A stretch of DNA of 64,000 nt from Dryococelus australis. Its lineage: Eukaryota; Arthropoda; Insecta; Phasmatodea; Phasmatidae. A program made the position numbers and the translations under genes. Positions 33,430 through 45,599 of the stretch are shown here, in pieces; the first letter of the stretch is position 1; each line of letters starts with the position of its first letter. The DNA is taken from contig CM056995.1 of the NCBI GenBank assembly GCA_029891345.1, forward strand, positions 219,444,260-219,508,259. The letters run 5' to 3'. The notes below the pieces were generated by a model, which saw nothing but the letters and a program-made list of their open reading frames with translations, searched no databases and was not told where the DNA came from.

Positions 33430-36400
33430 ATGTGACTTCCTGAAGTAATTTAACTTTTGGAAATATCTTGGCATTAAGGACACGGACGGTATCTTGAAGA
33501 GACCTGGCATTATGTTTACTCTATAGATAAGGTGGTGGGTAATGTGCAATAAAAACTTATCGGTGAGACAAGCCACAAAATTGCAATGCAATGTTAGTGT
33601 ATTGCCTTCCTTAGGGTCGGTTCCTTATGCACCATTAGGTATAGGCCTACACGTTACCTAAGGCCCAACGTAGCTGACGTGTGCGAGACGAAGGTTGACC
33701 TGGCTGGAGATAATGAGCATGTCCGAGGCCTAGAAGCGAGATGACGCTAAGGACTACACATAAATGTGCGTCAAGATAGATCATCGACTCTACGCACACG
33801 GAAATGAACAGGCGCGCATTCTTTGGTCGATGCGCCTCTAGGGGATGACTACAGGTGGTTGGATGCCTCTATACAACTCTAAATGTTCTGTGCCGGAAAT
33901 TTTGTACGTAAAAATTATTGGAAACAGTCAGTTTTTGACTTCTAATTCTCGACAAACGGAACCTGCCAGAGAAATAGAGAAATTAACATTTACGTAAATG
34001 TGTGTTACGATTCTCGAATAATAACACACTCGAACATAAAACTAACTATTCTTAACCAAACTTTTCCTAAAGATATGTTGTGTGGTTTGGCAAACTAAGC
34101 AGACGACAAACTTATCCAGATCGGCACATTTAACTTAGTCCCAGTGACTATACAAACTAAAATTGACATATATCCGAAAAATATTATATAGACTTATAGA
34201 GCAATAATAAAACATAAGACCTTTTATTTGCATACATGTACTGAATCCCTTGATAAGTGTCTCTGACTGTGGAATATTTAACACAGAACGGGCCCTTTAT
34301 TAAAACTACAAAGCTATGTTTTATCAAAAAAAGTATCATCATTAAATACCTTTAAATTCTGTCAGATATCATGGAAATATAGTTTATGATCTCATCTTTT
34401 ATTCATGTTAGAACATAAGAAAATTAGGAATATATGCTTGAAGTCTTGGAATATAAAAATAAAATACCTGCTGTTTTAGTAAAATTTTACTGCAATTACT
34501 GTCGCTATTACGCTCACATTTTGCGAAAGTATCAATGGGCAGATATCCGTAAAGATCATAACTACTTTATTTATGGTACTGCAGTGGGTAACGAAGCAAG
34601 TATGTACGATTTAACCATTATTAGCTTCCAACGCGCATGTTAGAAAGATTTTAACGAAAAGTATCGAAGTAAACAGTCAAATTGGTACGTACATTTATCT
34701 CCGAATTTTGTATGTATTATATTACAAGCTGTCCAACAGGAATTTGATTTAATGTACAATTTCAATGCAAAACTACTACAATTAAATTTGGTGTTTATTG
34801 ACATCGCCAATTTTATGCTTTCAACAGATCGAGGACAGCTAAATCCTTCGCAGACTCGCACGCATTCATAGCTCGTTCGTGACTCAAACTGAGAAATGAC
34901 TCAGCTAATGACTTAGCGAAATTAACAACGGAATTGTCATAAAGAAAAAATTCTTAACGCACTGGTTAAAAATATTCTAGACATTATTCATGGTTTATTT
35001 TCACATACAATGTACCGTAATATTTGTCACTTATTGAAAAAATACACGCCTATACACACCTGTGTACACATGAACATAGCTAACGATACCAAGACGGCGC
35101 ATCATTTCAAAAGGTCGATGGTACTTTTTCTAATCACCAAGCAAAACATTCTTTTGCACTTGCCGCATTTCCTGGGAACAAGCTAGTGTAAATTCTACGT
35201 CGATTTCTTAATCCCGCCATTTGTATAAGCCGTTAAGCCTGCCTCACGCGAACTTTCTCGATTGTAACGTATCTTCCGAGAAATATTTGAGGAGGCACCT
35301 TTGTCGCTGCAATTGTTTACGTATCATGTGCACACCGTCTCTTTGATGGTATGACGAGATACAAGAAGAATACAGAATGATCTTGAACTACAAGTGCAAA
35401 CGCTCTGAGGAGATTCCCTATGTAAAACGAGATAGAAAACACTTTACGACTTATGTCCAACAATAAGTCGTAAGAAATGTAAGTGCCCTTGAAAATCTTT
35501 ATTTGAAATGGTGTTTATTAAAAATAGTAAATCCTACTAGAGATGAATAAACAAATTTGTGAATACTGTTGTCTTGAATCTACAGTAGATCTTGAAACTG
35601 CCAAGGGTTGTCGGGTAATATCATCCCCACTCATTGAGAAATAGGAGGTGCTATGTTATTGTATAACCAATTTGTGTAACCCTCAAGTTTTTATTGCTAT
35701 TAATGACGTTATATTCAAGTGTGCATTGATGTACAAAAAAGTTGCCTGTGTGCAACTCTCAAGTGAAAGTTTGTCGAGAAAATAGACGAAGTTGGACAAG
35801 GTACCTCTAAGAAGACGAGTTGCTTTATACAAGCATGCCTTGAGCTACGTACTGCATTACTAGAAGTATGGGAGTCACTTTCACAAGCATTGTTTGGGAC
35901 GCTACACCGCAGTATTACAGGCCCTGCATCGCTGCCAAAGCTGATCACACACCTTGCTGATATAGGAAATCGTAGTTTGTGCTCGTGTTGATGTGCATGT
36001 CCTTTTTTGAAATTAAGACGTTTGCTTTATTTCAAATTCCTGTCAAAAATACGAGGTAATTTTTTTCATGAATTCTAACCTCAGCCACGAAACTCCCGCG
36101 CATGTGCTTAACAGTGGCTTGGAGCTAATTATTGCACTAGCCGAAGGTACCCGAGCAAACTGTAGAATGGAATTTTGCCCAAACCAATTGGTTTCAAATT
36201 AAAGAGTGAAGTTTTCTGCATTATATAAAAATATTTTTTTTTGTTTTAATTAATGTTCCTAAAACTGCCGCAGAAAACGGTACATTTGATCGTTCAGAAC
36301 GATACGTTTTGACCGTGGCAGTTACTCGTTATCGAAACCGGGCGATGTACACACACATTAACTTATACGACTCCGATTATAGTTTTGGCTAGGTAAAGAG

Positions 36401-36697
36401 TGCAGAATCAGTAAAGCTCAGGATCTGTAGATCCCGCAAACACAGATAACATGGCACATCAGATATTTATTGAGATAAGGGACGAAGGAAGGCCGCAACT
36501 AGTGCTAAAAATATTGCTACGTATGTGGCAGCTATCAGTTGTATCAGCTTGTTATACAATTTCATGCCACTTTATATGAAAAATGGCTTATCTCACCTTT
36601 AACAGTATTTAAATTCATCATTGTAATGTCTGCTGTATAGTGAAGAAATGTAGTTTTTTTTTTATTCATATACGAAATTAGTATTCTTATTAAATAG
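33430..36697. other. Long non-coding stretch
   Basis: No supported gene in 3.3 kb. Frames at 34434-34643 (+) and 35715-35948 (-) show no clear domain. A perfect 11-bp hairpin sits at 35444-35473 (TTACGACTTAT ... ATAAGTCGTAA). The sequence is otherwise AT-rich. Confidence 0.5.
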
Positions 36698-36940
36698 TTG
36701 GTAGGTAATTGTGCTTAACGTCTCGTCGACAGCGATGTCATTAGCCAGTGAAAGTGCACAGGTAAGAGAGGCTGGGGAAGGAATCGGCCATGGCCTTAGT
36801 TAGGGACCCATCCCAGCATTCGCCTGGAGTGGTTTCGGAAAACCATATAATACCAAATTATTTGGTATTATATGGACCGGACCGGGAATCGAACACATCT
36901 CCTCCCGAATGCGAATCCGGTGAGTTACCACCTCACTCAG
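36698..36940 (-). repeat. SINE-B copy 2 with an internal palindrome
   Basis: The minus strand has the SINE-B head (GAGGTGGTAACTCACCGG, GGAGGAGATGTGTTCGATTC) and tail (CTAATGACATCGCTGTCGAC, ACGAGACGTTAAGC). In the middle, where the other copies read AACTATGGAAAACTGAAATC or similar, this copy has a perfect palindrome at 36843-36875 (15-bp arms CCATATAATACCAAA, spacer TTA). Confidence 0.8.
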
Positions 36941-37284
36941 TTTATTAAATAATCGATAATTTATATTTACTCTGTAATAATAGCCCTACTATTCTCAAAA
37001 TATAAATTTCTACATATGGAAATGATATTTATTTGTTTGGTTTTCCAAATATGGCAATATATAGGGCATGGGAGTGTTGTAGGTAAACAATATATTAATT
37101 TTCATTAATGATGACTTCACAAGCAATTTTCTACGATTTTAGAAGCAGCAGATGTGTGTAAAATTGAAATGTTAAGCAAAACATGACTAAGTTGTAAATT
37201 GTAATGTTGAGTATTTTTGTAAACTACCTGTACTGATAAGATGCCAAACAATCCAATTAATAAAGCATAATTTTGCTCTTGATA

Positions 37285-37625
37285 TGGTTCGTTGGTATGA
37301 CTGATTCGTCTGTTTGGCTGGTATGGAGGTCTCGTATGGATGGTTAAAATGGTTAGTCTTGCCCCATTCATATGTCCAGTCGGACTTGCTGGGCTGTTGG
37401 CATGGTTGGGTGGAATGGGTGTTTGGTATGGATGATTCCTACTTGTAGCAGGTATGGATGATTCGTATGGTCGGGTGGCTCACAAGTACCTTACTGTTAC
37501 GAGCCCCCAAATCTCTTCACTCACTCACTCGTATGGTCGGCTGATATGGCCGGCTAGTAATGATCAGTCTATATGGTTGGTCGGTTAGCCTGGTCGTGTT
37601 GTATGGTTCTTTGGTGTGGTCAGCT
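37285..37625 (+). repeat. Degenerate minisatellite of GTATGGTYGGYTG type
   Basis: About 20 loosely repeated 10-13 bp units based on GTATGG(T/A)(T/C)G(G/A). GTATGGATGATTC occurs twice (near 37425 and 37452). A SINE-A tail (GAGCCCCCAAATCTCTTCAC, about 37500-37530) sits inside the array. The minus strand reads as PYQPN-like peptide repeats, which I take to be incidental. Confidence 0.55.
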
Positions 37626-37837
37626 GTGGATGAGATGTTTTGCGAAGTCTTTGCGAATATTTGCGGCGATTTGTGACAGTTTGCGAATATTTTGAGAAAC
37701 TTTTAGTGCGAAGTTGTTAGCAACGACATTCGTATTAGGCGACATTTTTCGAGACTGGTCTTCATGTTCTGTTGATGTAGAAGGATGGTCTTGTCCTTTG
37801 TTCTAGTCAGTTTCGGAAGATTTGGTTTCGGCAGCAG

Positions 37838-38332
37838 CTAGTCTTGGATCGGAGAGAGGGTGTGGGAGTGTCGTGAAGTTTGGTGGTTGGAACCATGACC
37901 GCTAATCCAACTGACTCGCTGGATCTCGCCAGAAGACTCGATTCCACTTTGTTGCTCTGAGGGATATGTGGCTCTCGCATCTAGGAGCCTTAAATTTGAA
38001 TCTCTCATTTGAATACTCGATTTATATTTTCCAATTTTTGCAAATTTTCTGGGGAAAGGGTGATTTTCGGGAAATATAATTAATATCTGAAATAGTTTTT
38101 TTTTTTTACTGTAAATTTTAATATTTCTGGCATAGACAAAATCCAAAAAAGCGGACGTATTAAAGCTCTGACTACCTACATCCACGCCTATAGTAAACGC
38201 CATGTGCCCAAACCTACTAAAACATACTACTATCCTCACTCCACCCACACCATACCGTGAAAATATTAAGTATCTCATAAATACCACTTCGGCAGTCATG
38301 AACTGCACTACAAGGTTATAAAAACTGTGCAT
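37838..38332 (-). other. Open frame of 164 codons, unrecognised
   Basis: The longest uninterrupted minus-strand frame in the AT-rich middle of the window. The first half is hydrophobic (SRYGVGGVRIVVCFSRFG) and the second half polar (HGSNHQTSRHSHTLSPIQD). It shows no known domain and has a run of T/A codons (KKKK) in the middle. It could be a chance frame, a piece of a decayed transposon or part of an exon. I do not infer a function. Confidence 0.2.
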
Positions 38333-39646
38333 CCAATAAATTATTAGTAAGTGTTTATAAATAAAATTTTAAGATACATACATAAAACCAAGAATTTATT
38401 ACTTAAAAAAGATTAATTCAACATTGTTTAAATTATATTTAAAATACTTACTCTGCAAGGTTAGATCTTGCGAATAGGAACTATAAAAATAATTATCATC
38501 CATATTCTATAGTGTGTCCGTCCTCTGTTAACGCTTTTCTAACCTACGGAAAACGGCTCAATAGTCAAACCAGAATCTACGATAGTAATGCATGTTAACA
38601 TCCCTCCGCCACGATGAATGCAGGAATCCGAAAACTTGTAAAATTTTGTTTCGCTAACAGAAAGGACGCTTGATTGCACAATGTAACCGAAAAGCTATCC
38701 CTCACATGTTTCGCCATGTTTGTTGAACACAAAGATCGAAACCGCATAACACTTGACGCGGCTTAACTTGGTTCGACTTAATTCAATAAAGCTGCACATT
38801 ACATAATGTATGCTACACAAAACAAACACTTTCATTAAAATAAAAAATAAATTAATATTTATTAGTTTTCTTACCTGAAATTTGGCACATTCCAGCCAGC
38901 TATTCGTGCCAACGTGATGTGTTATTTCATGGTGATCACTAATATAAAAGAGATTATATTTTCACAAAATACATCCAGTACACAAGTTGTGCAAATAATT
39001 TGAGTTTCGATACACCAACACACATGGAAGCTAGACATGACCATTTTTCAACAGATGTACAATTTACATGACACACTAATAAACCGCATAAAAATATTTA
39101 ACAATTTTTGCAGTGACGAATTTTTAAATTTGTGATTATTTGTGTCACAAGTCAGTAAATTCGTGTTATTTTCATAAACAACAATTACGGGTCCTGGAGG
39201 GAAATAAATGTATGTAAGACAGTGCTGTCACCAAATCACAAATTTTATAAGTTATAATTTTTGTAGAACTGTCAATGTTTTGAGCTTTTCGACGAGTGTA
39301 AATCTATTCACAACAGCACTAAAATATAATTTAGCATATAGGACAAATAACATATGCCATGATTTTCATAAACACTAATATATACGGCTTTTGGCGTAAT
39401 TTACTCACGTTAGCCATCTTACGTGTTCTTGTCGTGGAAATAAGATAAATTCAGCCAGGGAAACGTGATGTCATCACACTTCGATGAGCCTGTACAAGTC
39501 ACGGGCACTTATGGCACAAAACACCATTATCACAGTATTCTATAAGTGTGCAACAGTGAATCATTCATCATTGCATTGCGAAACGTTTGTTTGTGTCGAG
39601 GGCACAGGTAACTTCAACTTGACTGCCAGGAGTAGACAGCCGCCTA

Positions 39647-41036
39647 CACTGAGAGAAATGTTTATTTATTCAATCCGACAAAATATTGGTTTTTCAGAGC
39701 CAAAAATATATTTAGTTGTAACAACAAAATATTTTGATGAGTAAACAAAACTTGAACAGCAACAAAATTTATTTTGCTCATCTAACAAAATATTTGGCAC
39801 CTTCTCCGAAAAGGCACACTAGGGTGAAAACGTAAATTTTTCAGGAGACCCAAAAAAAAGATTGAAAATGCTAAAATGATTGTTTTCGAGATATGAACGG
39901 AACATACTGAGATTATAAACGCTACGACGGTGCGATTTGTTTTATTAAATTCCTCGTAGAATTGTCTACAAAAACAGCCCAAACCCCGAAAATGATTTTA
40001 CACCCTAAAGTACCTTTTATGAGAACGTATCACATATACGCTTGAATTAACAAAACCTCTGTTTTAACTGTCAACGGAATATTTTAGTTGAATCAACTGT
40101 GCATACTCGTTTGGCCACTCATTTGATTGCCGTAGTTCGAGATTACAGCTCCAGAGTTATTTATTGTTTTCTTTGTGACAATTTGGGTAGAAGAAAAAAG
40201 TGTTTGTAAGTGCATTTATTGATGTTTAATAATGTTATAAACATTCTACAAAAAAAGACAAGTTCAGTAGGAAACTAAAACGTGAAGCTGTAAATATCTA
40301 AACCTTTATTTGTGCACGTTGTCCAGTGTTCGAAATGGTTGTATTTAAAAGCATTCCTCTGTCATCAGTAGTCACTTGAGCTTACGTTGTTCGGGTGCAG
40401 CGCTCGGACAGAAGTAATATAGGTTCGCATCACGGCCAGGGTTCTAGTTTTATTTTATATTAACCAAAACTCTTAACTGTTGGTAGAACCAAACAAATCT
40501 TTAGTTACACTAACCAAATCCAGAGACATACATGTGTTATAATGAAATTAATATTATGAAGGGTAATTATATAATGAGTGCATATATATATAATAATAAT
40601 ATTTATTTGAATTATAGTAAGATGTTTTGTGATGATTATAAAAAGAAAGTTGTAAGGAGGTAACAAGTAAAAAATAAATAAAATCGAATATTTAATACAG
40701 TTGCTACAAAACTTTTTTACTTCAATAATTATTAAGGGAACATAAAGAGTATTTATTTCATTGTATTTGAGAAGGAAAATTAACTTTTTCAAATGTTTCC
40801 GGAGAAGAACTAATAAATAAAATATATGAGAACATTTGAATTGCGTCTTTATAATATCTACTTAAAGGAAACTAGGGTAATTTTAAAATTAAATGTAATA
40901 ACTGGCATCGATTGTTTGAACAAACCATATAAGAACAACAAAAAATTTGGTTTCAAGAACAAAACATTTGATTTCCCCTATGCAAACAGTTAATTCAGAC
41001 TTTTTTGTTTGGTTCAACAAAACGCTTTCCTCATTG
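39647..41036. mobile_element. Possible CACTA-like element 3, AACAAAA iterons
   Basis: The left end CACTGAGAGAAATGTTTATT and the right end reversed CAATGAGGAAAGCGTTTTGT are similar. Both subterminal regions are rich in AACAAAA(T) words (39688, 39722, 39740, 39762 and 40913, 40936, 40958, 41014). The flanking dinucleotides (TA, TT) do not match. No transposase. Weaker than the elements at 12037 and 56773. Confidence 0.35.
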
Positions 41037-41584
41037 TTTAGGGTTGCAGATTCTAGGCAACAGCAGATTATGAAAAACTCAAGTACGGAGGCATGTGATA
41101 AAAAAAGCAAAAATATATATTTTTCAGTAACTTGTTTCGAATCATTTTACTGATACTTTTTAAATATTTTGTCAAGTTTCATTTCTAGGTTTGCAATATC
41201 TCAGCACTTTCGCATAACACAACCAAGTTAGTAAAAGTATGCTGCATAACAAACTTATTTACTGACAACTGCTTCGGTGGCGAATTATTTTTTTTGACTA
41301 AAATAATACGAGTGCACATAATTATAAGAATAAGTAGAACTGTAGTTTCGTTCATGGCTGTACATTTAAAAATAAGGGCAGGAATACACTCGTATGCATA
41401 AAATTATGCACATAGTGTAAATGCCATATGATAATCATTAAAGTTGTTAAATATGCACAGAGACAGACGGTATACACAAGCGATTAAATTTTCATACGAG
41501 AGCACCGTTATCGTTCTACGCCTGGCACATAAGAACAGTCCTCAAAACAGCGCGTGCTATGTGACACACGATACACTTAAATAC

Positions 41585-42004
41585 TGCACACGATAAAGTG
41601 AGCACTTTTGAAATCAATCTTTGAAAAATGTCACTGCTCGTATCTGCATGTATTTAACGAGCACGCTGACTTACATGCGCACTGTAAAATTGCTAACGGC
41701 GGAGAGAAAGTAGTTCCATGTCTTACCATAGAATAAAAAGTGCAAAGAAAACATCTGAATATACTGAAATTATTTGTTTTACTTTCTTCATTTTTAATGT
41801 GTATAGGTGTATAAATTGTCATATTAGTAAAATATTTACTTTTATAATCATTTCACAGTTTTACTTTACCGACGCAAGAATAAAGTAATCAGGCCAGTGG
41901 CAAAGTTAATTTTACATGCATTTGGCGGAAGTTTAAGAAATGTGCGTACAATAAGATCACAAGTAGGGCTTTCAAGATTGCTCACTTTACTGTGGAGAGC
42001 CTTT
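41585..42004 (+). mobile_element. MITE-A copy 4, diverged
   Basis: Starts CACACGATAAAGTGAGCACT and ends TTGCTCACTTTACTGTGGAG before AGCC. The interior has GCGCACTGTAAAATTGCTAA and CGACGCAAGAATAAAGTAAT at the expected places. Full length, but the most diverged copy of the main group. Confidence 0.7.
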
Positions 42005-43221
42005 ACCAAGCATCGTAAACGAGCTATAGGCATGTAGAGAAAACGTACGAGATATGTAGTGGTACGAGTAACTGGCAAAGCTTTAGAGAAGCCTACTGAT
42101 GGAGTTGCAAGAGGGAATGTGGACGGCAGAACGGAAATTTTCGTCAATTGGGCCATTCGGCCTTCATAGTCCAATGTGCTTGGAGAAGTTGACACATGAT
42201 AGAATGTTTTAATTTGAAATAATTTAATTTCATCGAATTCTGTTGCAGGCTCTCCGATGCTACACTTTCACCATTGTACTTGCGTGGGCACATTTGACAG
42301 GAGCCTGGCGCCTCGGTTTGATGCCTGATGTCACCGAACCGACGCATCTGTATGTTGTGACTGATGTATTTGTTGTATCTTTAGGTAGTTGTTGGCATAA
42401 TTATTCGTTTCTTGCACTCGAATGTTATACACGCACATGCAAATATAAGTACAAATAGCATTCTGGTGAAAGTTACACATTTTAGAGTATGTTGAGTTCT
42501 GCCTTTAAATATAGGAAATTTGAAATAATATTAAAACAGAAAATAAATCATTTATTTGTACTTTTGCGTATGCTATGTATATAGAAGTACAAATTAGGCC
42601 TTCATAAATGCACGCATTGATAAATATGTTCATTAAATAAATATGTGTATGCACTGTTGTGTTTAAGTATATATTTATATTATTTAGGCCTATATTAAGC
42701 GTAGTAAAGGAGGAGGACTGAAGTTAATCCAAAAGTAACCCTGTGTTTAAAGGAGGATTATTAACTTTGAGTTGAAAAAATGAACACATTTTTACATGTT
42801 AGTACTGGTATGATTTGACATAATTTATTAATCTTATAGTAGCTTTAACAACTATATAAACCTATATTCACAAAAATTACAGTAAAAATTTTTCACATTA
42901 TTCAAAAAATTGACAGTATTTGCATACTTTCTTAAACAGTGATAGACTATACAATATTCTTAGTAATTTGATTAACATTTCACTTGCTACAAAAATAATT
43001 CACAAGAGTTAATAAATTGTTGTGATGTTGATCTATGAGTGAAACTGACCGTTTACGTAATAATTTATTACTAAGTGTACTTGAAAATAATTTTAAACGC
43101 AGATTAAGCCGAGAAATAATGGGCATCTTCAAGAGTGTTTAAGAAATGCGTACATAAAATATTGCAGTAAAAGCAGACGTTGAGAATAATTACATGTTTA
43201 TCTTTGCACATGTGTCTTCAG
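42005..43221. other. AT-rich non-coding stretch
   Basis: No gene supported. A minus-strand frame at 41866-42195 overlaps MITE-A. The segment 42258-42395 is bounded by TTGCAG and GTAGTT on the plus strand but has no convincing protein content. Confidence 0.4.
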
Positions 43222-43331
43222 GTATCGCGAGGTGCCTCTGTCCATCTCAAATTGTTTCCAAAACTGGAAAGATTGTTTTATCTAAGGATGGACTTGCAGA
43301 GAATTATGTACGGAACGATGGATCAATTAAG
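43222..43331 (+). other. Candidate internal exon, gene unknown
   Basis: A 110-bp segment lies between a good acceptor (TGTGTCTTCAG, preceded by T-rich sequence) and a consensus donor (TTAAG|GTGCGT). Two frames are open. One gives SKTGKIVLSKDGLAENY near its centre. The other gives FPKLERLFYLRMDLQRIMYG and leaves two bases (AG) at the end, which is the phase required by the PKG exon at 63243. I cannot identify either protein. If linked to PKG, the intron between would be 20 kb, plausible in a large insect genome. Splice signals alone occur by chance, so confidence is low. Confidence 0.25.
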
Positions 43332-43511
43332 GTGCGTATGTATGTATGTATGTATGTATATATATATATATAACTTTTGTATTACTATTGCCAACTATGT
43401 ATGAATTGGCCATTTCATTTGCATTTCATTAGTATAGTTTATTAATTTAATTGTAAATATGGGTCACTCAAGAAAATTTAGGTTTGTGCAACGACATGGA
43501 TAAGAGTACTA

Positions 43512-43748
43512 CAGGGTGAGCCCTCTAAAAGAAGACCTGTATGAAAGCTATCGATGTCATCCCGCAGCATGTCCTCGCCCGTGCCTTTCACAACCTTTGG
43601 TGTCGTCTGCACACCTGCCTCGAGGTCAATGGTGGCCACTTCCAGCGCCCACTCTAGGTATTTTGTTATCAGACTGGACTGTATTTCCTCATTCTCTCGC
43701 TTCGTTACACACATGTCCTACTGGACCTCTTTTAAAGGACTCGCCCTG
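43512..43748. mobile_element. MITE-E copy 1, CAGGGTGAG ends
   Basis: Left end CAGGGTGAGCCCTCTAAAAG and right end reversed CAGGGCGAGTCCTTTAAAAG, with TA on both sides (43510-43511 and 43749-43750). Its right third (TCTCGCTTCGTTACACACAT) matches the copy at 46923-47024. It has about 135 bp of unique interior. Confidence 0.75.
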
Positions 43749-44187
43749 TAAAATAAACATGGCCATCCATTATTTTGTACTTCCCCCTCCAGTATATACC
43801 TCGAAACATAATTTATAATGTGTTCTCTGTAAGTTTATCCAAACCCACACCATTATAATTCGGGTACAGAATGGCGTTGAATAGTAAATAATTTAATATT
43901 TGACATTAGTCGCAACGCTTTTCATATTGCTAATATTGTATGCAGGGCTGTTTCCTGTAAATAAAAAATATATTATGTGGTTTCTTCATACACATATATG
44001 ATGGCAACTATTTTACTGTATGTGTAACACAGGAATAAAATAAAGCAAACAGTTTAACAAAATTTCGAACTATAGTAGCTGACGGGAGCTGTCTTAATTA
44101 ATTTTCAGGTGTGATTTGTAAAATTTTTTAATACAATCCATGGTTACCATAAATCAAATGTGCCCATAGATTTACTTGTATTCAAGA

Positions 44188-44215
44188 GTTAAAAAAAAAA
44201 AAAAAAAAAAAAAAA
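44188..44215 (+). repeat. Poly-A run
   Basis: An almost uninterrupted A tract. Whether it marks a retroposed tail is unclear; no SINE head is recognised upstream. Confidence 0.8.
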
Positions 44216-44869
44216 TGCCAGGCAGAGAACTTCATGGCCGCTCGAGGTTAATCGATCTGTCACGCTCCTCCCACTAGCTGGTGCAAGTAGCCTGATTGGC
44301 TGATAAGCCACAGCGACTCGATCTATATGTTTCTCATAGGCGCTGGAAAATCGTGAAAAATTTCATTAACATTCGGCCAATTTTTGTAATACGCTTATTT
44401 TGCTGAGTAAGTACGTGAAAAATCAAAGTCTGTACCCTTAACCCATTCGTGTTTTGTGTTATTAAGGAATGTGCACGACAACTGGTATAAACTTATGGCT
44501 ACTTTCAGAATAGAGTATAGTTGAAGGAAAAAAAAATGAGTTGGTGCCATCAGCATCCAGAATCTGAGCTCAAAGATGTTCATGCTCTCATTTCGGTCCA
44601 CCAGTGGCCATATTGTCCGCCATTATTGGATTATATGATCTACCTTGACGCCGGTGAAATTTTACCTTGAAAGCCCAAAAAAATTCCAAAAAATATTGTA
44701 AAAAAATTATTAAATTTTACAAATAATTATGAAATAGTTATTAGAAATTATAAAAATTAATTAAAAAATATATTATTAGAAATTATTATTAAGATTTATT
44801 ATAAAATTTACATATTTAGAGGTTCCCCCCAGCACCACGCCAAGCAGGCCACGGACCTCCCTTTCCTCC

Positions 44870-45480
44870 CTTCCAATATATTTAATTGCCCCTTTTCCAC
44901 ACCCCCCCTGATTCTCATTGGTTAATTAGTCAGTAGGCCTCCAATTACCCACTTCTTTCTATCCCACCAATGATTTTAATTGACTAATTGCCCTATCCCC
45001 TCCATCCCCACCAATGTTTCTCATTAACTTATTACTCATTTGTTTTTAGAAACCTTCGCTTGTTCGCTTGACGAATTACTGACGTTCGTTTGACCAATTA
45101 GTCAAGTTCGCTCCACCCATTACTTACCTTGGCTCGATCCCCTCCAATAATTCTCATTGTATAATTACTGACTTTCGTTCGATCCACAAATTATTGCCCC
45201 CTACCCATGATTTCCATTGGCTAACCACGCCATTTGGCAATCTCTGTCATTGGCTTATTATTCACTTCGTTCGACCAATTAATCGGCAGGCCTCCACCCC
45301 ACTTAATTACGCCACCAATTACTCCATCACCTCTAATGATTCTCATTGGCTAACCATGTCACGTGAGAATCTCTCTCATTGGCTAATGTCTCTTGCTATT
45401 TCGAAAACCTTCGTTCCGGTCAATCAGCAACCTATTTTAGTCGTAAGGGCGGACTATTTTTATCCCCTCCCTAAAAAAAC
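44870..45480 (+). promoter_or_regulatory. CCAAT-box array in C-rich DNA
   Basis: At least ten CCAAT/ATTGG words in about 550 bp, mostly as ATTGGCTAA or GACCAATTA. Examples are near 44918, 44957, 44971, 45005, 45092, 45131, 45212, 45250, 45277, 45318, 45345 and 45378. The units are loosely spaced 30-70 bp apart, often with TTCGTTCGA between. The strand is strongly C-rich. It leads into CTTTATAAGATT at 45481-45492, a TATA-like box. This looks like a strong, possibly viral or transposon, promoter or a degenerate tandem repeat. Not recognised. Confidence 0.45.
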
Positions 45481-45492
45481 TCTTTATAAGAT
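45481..45492 (+). promoter_or_regulatory. TATA-like box
   Basis: CTTTATAAGATT directly after the CCAAT array and about 60 bp upstream of a short ATG frame at 45541 that stops within 12 codons. Suggestive only by position. Confidence 0.3.
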
Positions 45493-45599
45493 TAACCTTG
45501 AGCCCTCCTCAGGAAACCTGTTATTTCTTCGCTCTTAAAAATGAAAAATGTACGCTTGTTGTCCGAGCGGCCATAAAATATTTTAGGCCATTTTAGCAT

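Noticed and set aside
35715..35948. Possible Tc1 C-terminal remnant on the plus strand (LLEVWESLSQALFGTLHRSI)
   Set aside because: The resemblance is short. The SPD block is absent, and the expected SMPxR...GG ending is not present.
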